In this document: piece after piece, positions 52,197 through 60,119 of the stretch
Layout: each line of letters opens with the position of its first letter
How positions within the stretch are numbered: position 1 is the stretch's first letter
Program-made: the position numbers and the translations under genes
Source: Jeotgalicoccus marinus DSM 19772
GTDB taxonomy: Bacteria > Bacillota > Bacilli > Staphylococcales > Salinicoccaceae
Direction: 5' to 3'
Assembly: GCF_000425825.1 (NCBI RefSeq)
Contig: NZ_AUEE01000007.1
Location: 90,542-154,541, forward strand
Length of the DNA stretch: 64,000 nt
Notes under the pieces: generated by a model
The model's database searches: none
What the model saw: the letters and a program-made list of their open reading frames with translations, nothing else
What the model was told of the DNA's origin: nothing

Positions 52197-53882
52197 ATGA
52201 CTAGAAGAAGGCGTGAGTTTAACAGAGAACGCTCAAATAAAGAAGACAAGAAAGAATCTTTTAAATTTCCTATGGATTTAGATGGTTCAAATCTAGTAAA
52301 TGATGATCGTAGTGTCGAAGCGCCGTCTAATTCGACACCTGACTATGTTAAGCGACCTAAAAGAGAGTCAAGACATCTAGACACAAAACCATCTGTTAAA
52401 AGACCAACACGTTATACAATCTTAAAAGCAAGAGAAGTGCCATCTGCAATCCACGGCCTAAACAAAAAATCAAATCCTGTAGATGAGCGCGAAAGATATT
52501 TAGAGAAATTTAAGAACTATAATTCTGTCATTGTTGACAACATTGTTAAAGAAAGACAGAAAAAAGAAAAACGTAAGAATGTGCTTAAGCGTAAAGAGCA
52601 GCAACGTCGTTTAGATTTAGCGCTTGAAGAGAAGAAGCGTAAGGTACAAAAAGCGAATGGTGAAGTGAAAGGAACTGGGGCAACTGTAACGAAAAAGGAC
52701 AATGAGGCTCTAAGTGTATTAGGCTCTAAACAAGATAGCTTAAAACAAAAGCAACAAGCGGTGACAGCTAAACGGGTTGGACCAAACGTGAGCCAACCTG
52801 GAGTGAGTATATTAGGTCAGGCACAAAATAGTCGCTATAAAGAAATGGATAAGTCATTAAGTGAACGCATCAATCAAGCTTTTGATACACTAGATGTTGA
52901 GGGAAGAGTGATTGATTACACTTCTAATGGTATTATAGGACGCTATGAAGTAAAACTTAATCGTTCATTCAGAGTGTCTAATATTCCGCGTTTAAATAAG
53001 GCACTAAAAGAAGCACTCGGTTTAGAACATTTACGCATAATGTCTTCCTTAATCGGTGCATCAAACATCGGCCTAGAAGTACCTTTACAAAATGTAAGCC
53101 CAATTCATTTTAGAACACTATTTGAATCCAGTAGCTTAAAACTCAGAAAGAATGATTTAAAGTTTGCTGTCGGAAAAACAGTGGATGATAAAATCTTCTC
53201 ATACGAGCTATCAAAGGCAGGTCATATTTTAATATATGGTAATCAAGTGAATTACGATGTGCATCCAATAGATAATATTTTGTTGTCATTGTTAATGAAT
53301 CATAACCCTCATGACTTAAATACATCTGTTGTCGCAGAATCAGATGACTATGATGATTACCTAGATGTACCTCATGCTTTTGGTTCTAAAATTAGTCCAT
53401 CACATCCCGATGCATTGCTAGAAATTTTAACTGAACTAAATGAACGTAATGTTCAGTTTAGACGAGCACATGTCAGAAATATTCAAAGCTATAACAATCG
53501 TGTTAAATATGAAAGCCAAAAATCAACGATGGTAGTTATTATTGATGACTTAGAAACATTAATTAATAACGAAAACGCTGATGTCCCAAGGGCGCTTGTG
53601 CAAATTTTACGTCAAGGTAAGCCCTTAGGTATACATGTTTTGGCAAACTTTAAAAATAAAGATAATGGCATTAGATATGAACTTTTACAATTAATGCAGA
53701 CAAAAATTTCCTTCTTCGACAAAGATAATGGTGCTGTAAATACCGCACATGAGTTGACAGAAGGTAACGATACGTTAGTTGTCATTCCGACTTCTAATAA
53801 GCCTAACCGTGTGTCGATTGGAACAATTGATAACAGTGTAAGGCAAAGTGTGTTTGATCACATAAAACATAATAATCGATGA
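52197..53882 (+). CDS. FtsK/SpoIIIE/SftA-family homologue without ATP-binding loop or gamma domain
   Basis: 561-residue soluble protein at the locus of the DNA translocase SftA (YtpT/S). Residues 1-215 are basic and low-complexity with a Lys/Arg/Glu-rich helix (about 110-150). Residues 220-560 align with the FtsK alpha and beta domains: GRYEVKLNRSFRVSNIPRLNKAL, IGLEVPLQNVSPIHFRTLFES, HILIYG, FRRAHVRNIQSYNNR, VVIIDDLETLI, GIHVLANFK. The Walker A GATGSGKS reads GNQVNYDV (residues 348-355), with lysine and serine lost; Walker B Glu is Asp. The protein stops where the DNA-reading gamma domain should begin. ATP-driven DNA pumping is therefore very unlikely. Confidence 0.85.
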   Translation: MTRRRREFNRERSNKEDKKESFKFPMDLDGSNLVNDDRSVEAPSNSTPDYVKRPKRESRHLDTKPSVKRPTRYTILKAREVPSAIHGLNKKSNPVDERERYLEKFKNYNSVIVDNIVKERQKKEKRKNVLKRKEQQRRLDLALEEKKRKVQKANGEVKGTGATVTKKDNEALSVLGSKQDSLKQKQQAVTAKRVGPNVSQPGVSILGQAQNSRYKEMDKSLSERINQAFDTLDVEGRVIDYTSNGIIGRYEVKLNRSFRVSNIPRLNKALKEALGLEHLRIMSSLIGASNIGLEVPLQNVSPIHFRTLFESSSLKLRKNDLKFAVGKTVDDKIFSYELSKAGHILIYGNQVNYDVHPIDNILLSLLMNHNPHDLNTSVVAESDDYDDYLDVPHAFGSKISPSHPDALLEILTELNERNVQFRRAHVRNIQSYNNRVKYESQKSTMVVIIDDLETLINNENADVPRALVQILRQGKPLGIHVLANFKNKDNGIRYELLQLMQTKISFFDKDNGAVNTAHELTEGNDTLVVIPTSNKPNRVSIGTIDNSVRQSVFDHIKHNNR

Positions 53883-53897
53883 AAGATTGGTGTAATC

Positions 53898-55199
53898 GTG
53901 AAGAAATATCATTTTATCGGAATAAAAGGTGCGGGTATGAGTGCCTTAGCTCAGGTACTACATGACATTGGGCATACCATTCAAGGCTCTGATATTACAA
54001 ATGAAGTGTTTACTGAAGGACCACTCCGTAAAAAGGGTATAAAAGTACTTCCATTCTCTGAAGATAATATTGTTGAAGGGATGACATATATAGCAGGTAA
54101 TGCTTTTAAAGATGATCATCCTGAAATTAAAAAAGCGAGAGACTTAGGCTATGAAGTGGTACGTTATCATGTATTCCTTGCTGAGTTTATGAGCAATTAT
54201 ATATCAGTTGCAGTCACTGGGGCGCATGGTAAGACTTCTACAACAGGCCTCTTGAGTCATGTGATGAATGGTTCGGTAGATACAACTTATCTAATCGGTG
54301 ACGGTACTGGTTTTGGACTACCAAAAAGTGAATACTTTACATTTGAGTCATGTGAATATAAACGCCATTTTCTGAGCTATTATCCGGACTATGCCATCAT
54401 TACTAATATAGACTTTGACCATCCTGATTACTTCAAAGATATTTCAGATGTCGTTGATGCTTTTAAAGAGATGGCATCACAGGTGAAAAAAGCAATTGTT
54501 GCTTACGGTGGTGACGCTCACATACAAGAGATAAAAGATTTAGGGAAAAAAGTCGTGACTTACGGTATTGATAGCGATGATGATATTGTTGCAGAGAATG
54601 TTGTCGTTAGTGAGAAAGGTACAACCTTTGATGTAAAAATTGATGGCGCCTACTTTGAAACTTTTAAAACACCAATGTTTGGTGACCATTTAATTTTAAA
54701 CTCACTTGCTGTCATCGGAATTGCTTACTTAGAAAAATTAGATATTGAAGCGATTAAAGCTTCATTCTTAAGCTATGGTGGCGTCAAACGTCGATTTTCA
54801 GAAACTAAACTTCACAACATGGTGATCGTCGATGATTATGCACATCACCCAAAAGAAATTGAAGCAACTTTAGAAACCGCACGTAAAAAGTACCCAAATA
54901 GAGAGATTATTTCAGTCTTTCAACCGCACACTTTCTCACGAACAGAGAAATTCTTAAAGGAATTTGCAACAGCCTTATCTGCTTCAGATAAAGCCTATAT
55001 TGTTGATATATTTGGGTCGGCTCGGGAAGCAAGCGGTAATTTAACGTCAAGAGATTTAGTTTATTTAATAGACGGTGCAGAATCTCTGTCGGAAGCAAAC
55101 TTAGAAAGTTTAGATCAACACTCAGATGGAGTGATTATCTTTATGGGTGCTGGAGACATTCAAAAATATGAAAAACGCTTCACAGAATTATTATCTTAA
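53898..55199 (+). CDS. murC: UDP-N-acetylmuramate--L-alanine ligase
   Basis: 433-residue Mur ligase adding L-alanine to UDP-MurNAc in cytoplasmic peptidoglycan synthesis. N-terminal IGIKGAGMSALAQVLHDIGHTIQGSD binds the UDP, AVTGAHGKTSTTGLLSHVM is the ATP loop, TNIDFDHPDYF and GGVKRRFSE follow, and VDDYAHHPKEIEATLETAR with FQPHTFSRTEKFL closes the active site. Starts with GTG 53898 behind AAAGATTGGTG, 15 bases after the FtsK-like gene. Confidence 0.97.
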   Translation: MKKYHFIGIKGAGMSALAQVLHDIGHTIQGSDITNEVFTEGPLRKKGIKVLPFSEDNIVEGMTYIAGNAFKDDHPEIKKARDLGYEVVRYHVFLAEFMSNYISVAVTGAHGKTSTTGLLSHVMNGSVDTTYLIGDGTGFGLPKSEYFTFESCEYKRHFLSYYPDYAIITNIDFDHPDYFKDISDVVDAFKEMASQVKKAIVAYGGDAHIQEIKDLGKKVVTYGIDSDDDIVAENVVVSEKGTTFDVKIDGAYFETFKTPMFGDHLILNSLAVIGIAYLEKLDIEAIKASFLSYGGVKRRFSETKLHNMVIVDDYAHHPKEIEATLETARKKYPNREIISVFQPHTFSRTEKFLKEFATALSASDKAYIVDIFGSAREASGNLTSRDLVYLIDGAESLSEANLESLDQHSDGVIIFMGAGDIQKYEKRFTELLS

Positions 55200-55289
55200 T
55201 TAATAAAATAATTGAAATTTATGTTTATTGATATGAAATTTAGGCTATGATAATTAAGAAAACAGTTAAGAAATATTGGAGGCGTTAAA

Positions 55290-55760
55290 ATGGATTGGCA
55301 AATAGTTTTATACATTGCCGCAGGCATAGCTGCGATTGCATTTTTAGTATTATGTATCGCGATTGCAGTTGTATTATTCTCAGTTAAGAAAAACTTAGAC
55401 CACGTAGCTGATACACTCGATGGTTTAGATGGTCAAATTCAAGGTATTACACGTGAATCTACTGACTTACTTCACAAATCAAACAGACTTGTTGAAGATA
55501 TTCAAGGTAAATCAGAAAAACTTAATGCCGTTGTAGATGCTGTTCAAGGTGTTGGTTACTCTGTGACTAACTTGAATGATTCAGTTGATCGTGTGACAAA
55601 TTCAATTACTCACAACATTTCACAAAATGAAGAGAAAATCTCACAAGTTGTTCAATGGTCAAATGTTGCAATGGAAATTGCAGACAAGTGGCAGCTAAGA
55701 AAACAACAAAGAAATAATGCTTACGGTAAGGTTAACGTACAAAATGACGAAAACTTGTAA
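55290..55760 (+). CDS. ytxG: DUF948 protein YtxG
   Basis: 156-residue DUF948 protein: one N-terminal membrane helix (QIVLYIAAGIAAIAFLVLCIAIAVVLF), then a helical coiled coil (VKKNLDHVADTLDGLDGQIQGITRESTDLLHKSNRLVEDIQGK) with heptad-like spacing. General-stress-associated in bacilli. Strong GGAGG ribosome site. ytxH follows 33 bases later; the pair is conserved upstream of ccpA. Confidence 0.92.
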   Translation: MDWQIVLYIAAGIAAIAFLVLCIAIAVVLFSVKKNLDHVADTLDGLDGQIQGITRESTDLLHKSNRLVEDIQGKSEKLNAVVDAVQGVGYSVTNLNDSVDRVTNSITHNISQNEEKISQVVQWSNVAMEIADKWQLRKQQRNNAYGKVNVQNDENL

Positions 55761-55793
55761 GTGTAATGATTAATCCTATTTGGAGGTAAAATC

Positions 55794-56222
55794 ATGGAAA
55801 CGTACAATAGAGACAGACACATTCAAGGCATCGACACATATGATGCCACTGTCGAACGATCTACTGGCAGAGACTTCACTTTCGGACTTGCACTTGGTCT
55901 TTTAGCAGGTGTAGTCGGGGGATTGTTTATCGCACCGAAATCGGGAGATGCATTACGCGATGACATTAAACGACTACAGGATTCAGTTAAGAATGAGGAC
56001 GGACACGATGGTCCCTCATTTACTGAAGTGTTAGATGAGAAGTTTGGAGATGTTAAAGAGAAAGTGCTTCACAAGAAAGCAGAAATAGATGAGAAATCTA
56101 GAGTGAAGAAACTTGATTCTGAGGATGTCCAAGCTCAAAAGAGAGCAATAAGAGATGAAGTCGCAGATGATAATTTAGACAAAGCGAATGTTGTTGATAT
56201 GTCAAAATACGTCGATAAGTAA
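55794..56222 (+). CDS. ytxH: YtxH-family protein
   Basis: 142 residues. A glycine-rich membrane segment GLALGLLAGVVGGLFIAPKSG (about residues 32-52) with the AP(K)SG exit typical of YtxH, followed by a helical charged region (LRDDIKRLQDSVKNEDGHDG ... FGDVKEKVLHKKAEIDEKSRVKKL). The C-terminal 60 residues are highly charged and probably cytoplasmic. Function unknown; stress-related in bacilli. GGAGG precedes the ATG; a terminator follows. In staphylococci aroA would come next, but here ccpA does. Confidence 0.9.
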   Translation: METYNRDRHIQGIDTYDATVERSTGRDFTFGLALGLLAGVVGGLFIAPKSGDALRDDIKRLQDSVKNEDGHDGPSFTEVLDEKFGDVKEKVLHKKAEIDEKSRVKKLDSEDVQAQKRAIRDEVADDNLDKANVVDMSKYVDK

Positions 56223-56252
56223 GCTTTTCAAATAAAAGAATATGAGTATTTT

Positions 56253-56284
56253 ATTCAGTCACTACATGTGACTGAATTTTTTGT
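56253..56284 (+). terminator. Terminator after ytxH
   Basis: ATTCAGTCAC/GTGACTGAAT stem with TACAT loop, followed by TTTTTTG. It separates ytxGH from ccpA. Confidence 0.88.
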
Positions 56285-56342
56285 TATAATGTTTGTATAT
56301 TTGTGCTATGAGAGTGCTAACATTTTTGATATATTAATATAT

Positions 56343-56356
56343 ATAAAACGCTTACA
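56343..56356. promoter_or_regulatory. cre-like site upstream of ccpA
   Basis: ATAAAACGCTTACA matches the CcpA operator consensus TGWAARCGYTWNCW at 12 of 14 positions, including the central CG and the whole right half. It lies 28 bases before the ccpA ATG, suggesting autoregulation. Confidence 0.5.
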
Positions 56357-56383
56357 TTTCACTATTAGACTCGGAGGGATATT

Positions 56384-57373
56384 ATGACAGTAACGATATA
56401 CGATGTGGCTAGAGAAGCAAAAGTCTCCATGGCAACAGTTTCTAGAGTCTTAAATGGTAATCCAAATGTCAAACCAGAAACAAGGAAAAAAGTAAAAGAT
56501 GTTATAGACAGGTTAAACTATAGACCAAATGCTGTAGCGAGAGGTCTGGCAAGTAAAAAAACAACGACGGTCGGCGTTATTATTCCTGATATATCAGACC
56601 TTTATTATTCTGCACTGGCAAGAGGCTTAGAAGATATTGCAGAAATGTATAATTATCAAATTATTATTACAAATACAGATCAGGATCCAAGAAAAGAGGA
56701 AGATGCCTTCTTAAACTTAGTGAGTAAACAAGTTGATGGTATTGTATTTCTCGGAGGTAAGTTAAACGATAAGGTAAGAGAAGATATTTCTTCATCAAAT
56801 GTGCCTGTTGTAATCTGTGGTAGTGGGGAAGTTGAAAGTGATATACCGAGTGTCAACATTAACTATTTTGAGGCTGCTAAAGAAGCCGCAACAAAATTTA
56901 TTAAAGATGACACGAAAAACATCGGTTTCATTACTGCTGGCTATTCACGTTTCCAAGAAAACCGTATGGTTGAAGGTATGAAAGCCGCTTATAAAGAAGC
57001 TGGATTAAATGGTGATGACTATTTAATGGTTGAAGATGCTGCTGATTATGATAGTGGTAAAGAAATTTTCGGTGATCTGATGAACAAAGAAAGAGATGCA
57101 GTAATTGTCATTAGTGATGAAGCTGCAATCGGTATTTTACACGGTGGTCATGACCACGGCGTTGCGATGCCACAAAGGTTACAGATCATCAGCTGTTCAA
57201 ATACAAGGCTTGTTACAATGGTTAGACCGAAAATTTCAAGCATAGCAGTGCCACTTTATGATTTAGGTGCTGTGGGCATGCGTTTATTAACAAAATTAAT
57301 GAACGAAGAGACTGTGGATACGACAATGGTTGAATTACCACACCGTATCGATTATAGAACGACAACTAGATAA
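56384..57373 (+). CDS. ccpA: Catabolite control protein A
   Basis: 329-residue LacI/GalR-family regulator that binds cre sites together with phosphorylated HPr (Ser46-P) and governs carbon catabolite control. The DNA-binding headpiece VTIYDVAREAKVSMATVSRVLNGNPNVKPETRKKV and hinge NAVARGLASKKT are canonical. The core has TTTVGVIIPDISDLYYS and NIGFITAGYSRFQENRM, and the C-terminal PHRIDYRTTTR end. Strong GGAGGGAT site. A cre-like sequence lies in its leader. Located next to the acuCBA/acsA genes it is expected to regulate. Confidence 0.97.
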   Translation: MTVTIYDVAREAKVSMATVSRVLNGNPNVKPETRKKVKDVIDRLNYRPNAVARGLASKKTTTVGVIIPDISDLYYSALARGLEDIAEMYNYQIIITNTDQDPRKEEDAFLNLVSKQVDGIVFLGGKLNDKVREDISSSNVPVVICGSGEVESDIPSVNINYFEAAKEAATKFIKDDTKNIGFITAGYSRFQENRMVEGMKAAYKEAGLNGDDYLMVEDAADYDSGKEIFGDLMNKERDAVIVISDEAAIGILHGGHDHGVAMPQRLQIISCSNTRLVTMVRPKISSIAVPLYDLGAVGMRLLTKLMNEETVDTTMVELPHRIDYRTTTR

Positions 57374-57391
57374 TATACACAATAACGCTTA

Positions 57392-57436
57392 CTTAAGATG
57401 GACATTATAGTCTGTCTTAAGTAGGTGTTTTATTTT
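57392..57436 (+). terminator. ccpA terminator
   Basis: TACTTAAGATGGAC pairs with GTCTGTCTTAAGTA (two G-U pairs) around ATTATA; the tail GGTGTTTTATTTTA is only partly T-rich. Confidence 0.65.
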
Positions 57437-57449
57437 ATGATAAAGTAAA

Positions 57450-57482
57450 AAAGCGTATGCTTCGATTTTGGGCATACGCTTT
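57450..57482 (-). terminator. acuC terminator
   Basis: AAAGCGTATGC/GCATACGCTTT with an 11-base loop; read on the minus strand it ends in TTTTTT directly after the acuC stop. It may also catch read-through from ccpA. Confidence 0.85.
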
Positions 57483-57486
57483 ACAC

Positions 57487-58632
57487 TTATTGTTCAAAAT
57501 ACATTAAAATTCGATTTAAAGTATTATGATTTTTCTCTGTTATTTCCTTTCGTCGAGGAATTTCCATATAATCTTCTAGTGTATCCTCCCAATTGAGCGG
57601 AAAAACGACCTTGCATTCATCTTTATATCTTTCTATAAAGCAAGTAGGCAAGGGACCTCTCGGTGCTTCTTCTTCATTCATAGCCAACCAAATTTGACTC
57701 CACATTCTTGGAACGACCTGCCATATGTTATAGCCACCACCACCGATAGCAATCCATTTACCGTTCGTATATTGATCGGCCATTTTTTTAACAAACCTAG
57801 GTATTTCTTCAAATGATTTTGACGTCAATGATAAGTGAGTCATTGGATCTCTAAAATGTGCATCGACACCATTTTGACTGAGTATGATATCAGGTTTGAA
57901 TTTTTGAATCGCCCCTTCTAAAGATTTTTTGAACACTTCTAGAAAGGAATCATCTTCAGTGAATGCATCGATTGGTAAGTTGACCGCATATCCAAATCCT
58001 TCTTCAGTCCCTCTCTCTGTAACACTACCTGTCCCTGGAAAGAGGTAACGGCCTGTTTCATGTATAGATAAGGTCGCAACATCATTACGTCCGTAAAAAG
58101 TCCATTGAACACCGTCGCCGTGATGAGCATCTGTATCTACATAGAGTACAGTCTTATTATAATTTTGGACGATGTATTCACAGGCAACTGCAGCATCGTT
58201 ATAGATACAAAAGCCACTCGCCTTACCACTAAATCCGTGATGAAGTCCTCCAGATAAATTAACGGCTTGATTCGTTTTCCCGGTCATAACAAGGTCCACT
58301 GCCGTTAAGGTAGCTCCGACAAGTAGGGCAGACTTTTCATGCATATCTTTGAAACTCGGGGTATCCTCTGTTTCTAAACCATATTTAATCAACTCTTCAG
58401 TAGATAACAAATTATGACCTGCATCTTGAACAGCTTGAATATATGCCTTTGAGTGAACCAGGGAAAGTTCCTTAATGGTGGCAGTTCTTGGTTTAACAAT
58501 ATGTTCTGTAGTTAAATAACCACTGTCTTTTAACAAGTCAGTGGTCAACTTTAGCCGCATCTGATTAAAAGGATGACTGTCACTAAAGCGATATTTTAAT
58601 AATTCATCATCATAAATATATAGTGGTTTCAT
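57487..58632 (-). CDS. acuC: Acetoin utilisation protein AcuC (class I/II histone-deacetylase fold)
   Basis: 381-residue zinc deacetylase. In bacilli AcuC removes the acetyl group that AcuA puts on acetyl-CoA synthetase, reactivating it. Motifs: HPFNQMRLKLT, NLSGGLHHGFSGKASGFCIYND, the zinc-binding DTDAHHGDGVQWTF, ILSQNGVDAHFRDPMTHLSLT and the tyrosine-bearing IGGGGYN. All catalytic residues are present. It overlaps the end of acuB by one base (stop-start ATGA), so is translated in the acuABC operon. Confidence 0.95.
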   Translation of the reverse strand: MKPLYIYDDELLKYRFSDSHPFNQMRLKLTTDLLKDSGYLTTEHIVKPRTATIKELSLVHSKAYIQAVQDAGHNLLSTEELIKYGLETEDTPSFKDMHEKSALLVGATLTAVDLVMTGKTNQAVNLSGGLHHGFSGKASGFCIYNDAAVACEYIVQNYNKTVLYVDTDAHHGDGVQWTFYGRNDVATLSIHETGRYLFPGTGSVTERGTEEGFGYAVNLPIDAFTEDDSFLEVFKKSLEGAIQKFKPDIILSQNGVDAHFRDPMTHLSLTSKSFEEIPRFVKKMADQYTNGKWIAIGGGGYNIWQVVPRMWSQIWLAMNEEEAPRGPLPTCFIERYKDECKVVFPLNWEDTLEDYMEIPRRKEITEKNHNTLNRILMYFEQ

Positions 58633-59267
58633 CAGTGCATCCCACCCGGACTAATCACATTAAAGCCTGAGGCTTCTAATTTTTCTATTGCGATGAGTGG
58701 ATTCATAGCCTCAATTCTTAAGACAATGATTTTGTTGCCTTTGACTTCAGTATTTGGGTAAATTGAAATACTGGCGATTTTAATGTTTAAATCTTTAAAT
58801 ATTTTACCTAAATCATATATAATTCCCATCCGGTCCTTGATATCAATTTCGATAATTGAACCTGGTTCTCTAATACCTGTTAATTCTAAAAATGTATTTA
58901 ACATATCCTTTTGAGTGACAATGCCCACTAACGCCTTACCGCTCATCACAGGGATTGCACCAATACTATAATGGTAAAAGTCCTTGGCGATTTCTTCGAC
59001 GAAATCTAATGGATGACAAGTCGTTACTTGTTGTCTCATAATTTTTTTAAGTTCCAGGTCCAAAGAAATTTCAGTATCACCACCTGCAATGGAGGGAAGG
59101 GCAAGGTTGAGGTCTTTATCGGAAATAATACCTACAAGCTCGCCGGCATCGTTAACAATCGGTACGTGTCGAATTGATAAGCTGCTCATCATGTTCATTG
59201 CATCGTGGATTGTATCATTCTCATGTAGAGTTTTAACTGGGCGGGTCATAATCTTTTCTACTAACAT
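58632..59267 (-). CDS. acuB: Acetoin utilisation protein AcuB (CBS-ACT)
   Basis: 211-residue protein with two CBS domains (MLVEKIMTRPVKTLHENDTIHDAM and MRQQVTTCHPLDFVEEIAKDFYHYSIGAIPVMSG), which usually bind adenine nucleotides, followed by a C-terminal ACT-like domain (PGSIIEIDIKDRMGIIYDLGKIFKDLNIKIASI). AcuB's biochemical job is unknown; energy-state sensing for the acetylation cycle is an inference. ATG follows AAGGTG. Middle gene of acuABC, 17 bases after acuA. Confidence 0.93.
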   Translation of the reverse strand: MLVEKIMTRPVKTLHENDTIHDAMNMMSSLSIRHVPIVNDAGELVGIISDKDLNLALPSIAGGDTEISLDLELKKIMRQQVTTCHPLDFVEEIAKDFYHYSIGAIPVMSGKALVGIVTQKDMLNTFLELTGIREPGSIIEIDIKDRMGIIYDLGKIFKDLNIKIASISIYPNTEVKGNKIIVLRIEAMNPLIAIEKLEASGFNVISPGGMH

Positions 59268-59284
59268 TCAATACGCACCTTTCG

Positions 59285-59917
59285 TCAGATTAAAAATCTG
59301 TTTTTAAAACGAATTTCATCAAATTGTTGCATTTGCTCATCATTTATATTGCGGCCGATTCTCGCCATTAAAGTATTGGCTGGATGGCCAGTGATTTCTG
59401 GGTCATTCGTTTGAAACACTTCATAGCCTGCACGTTTCATCAATTTAATCATTAAATTTTTATATTCATAGACATCGAGACCACTGTTTTTCAAGTCCCA
59501 GTGCCAGTAATATTCTGTCGTAATTATGATGTAATTTTCGACAAAATGATCCTTGATTGATAACTCTAACATGTGGCTAGCTAGGTTATAACCTCTAAAT
59601 GGTAAAGTGACTTCTACTGCACCGAGTTCCATTATGAAGGGGAGGTTTCCATCTGACCATCTCTCAAGTGGGTCGGGATGTAAAAAAGTGACGTAACCAA
59701 TAATATGGTTATCAATTCTGCATATAATAATGCGACCTTCATTTAAATCTGCAATTTCTAAAAGTGCTTGGAATTGATCTTTTGGCTGCCGAAAGGCATC
59801 TAAACCATCATCAAAAGTAAATTGATTAAGCTCATTTGAAGTGAGTGGACCTTCTATAATAACAGTGTAATCGTCAGCGCTAGTTTCAGTTTTATAGTAC
59901 GTTTTTTGATGCTTCAA
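59285..59917 (-). CDS. acuA: Protein acetyltransferase AcuA
   Basis: 210-residue GNAT enzyme that acetylates and inactivates acetyl-CoA synthetase. Visible: FMELGAVEVTLPFRGYNLASHMLELSIKDHF, where VTLPFRGYNLASHML corresponds to the acetyl-CoA loop, and IGYVTFLHPDPLERW before it. Start is TTG 59917 behind AAGGGGTG; no better start exists. First gene of the minus-strand acuABC operon and divergent from acsA, its expected target, across 202 bases. Confidence 0.93.
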   Translation of the reverse strand: MKHQKTYYKTETSADDYTVIIEGPLTSNELNQFTFDDGLDAFRQPKDQFQALLEIADLNEGRIIICRIDNHIIGYVTFLHPDPLERWSDGNLPFIMELGAVEVTLPFRGYNLASHMLELSIKDHFVENYIIITTEYYWHWDLKNSGLDVYEYKNLMIKLMKRAGYEVFQTNDPEITGHPANTLMARIGRNINDEQMQQFDEIRFKNRFLI

Positions 59918-59992
59918 CGAAACACCCCTTAGTGAAATTTATATACGTTACTACTCATTTATATTATATATTAGAGTGAATATATACTAAAG

Positions 59993-60006
59993 TGAAAACG
60001 GTTTAT
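59993..60006. promoter_or_regulatory. cre-like site between acuA and acsA
   Basis: TGAAAACGGTTTAT matches 12 of 14 positions of the CcpA operator consensus. It sits in the divergent promoter region, about 75-110 bases from either start codon; the acuABC/acsA genes are classical CcpA targets in bacilli. Confidence 0.45.
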
Positions 60007-60119
60007 TTTTTTGTGGGAAAATTCAAGGAATTTAGTCTTTTTCATAGAATTTTAAATCAACTTTCAATATAATGGCTATATAAACGGAATAAATATTACA
60101 AACAAGGGGCGTCATTAAG

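Noticed and set aside
57382..57396. A second cre-like sequence just after ccpA (AATAACGCTTACTT)
   Set aside because: Left half matches poorly, and it lies in the ccpA terminator region with no downstream gene on that strand.
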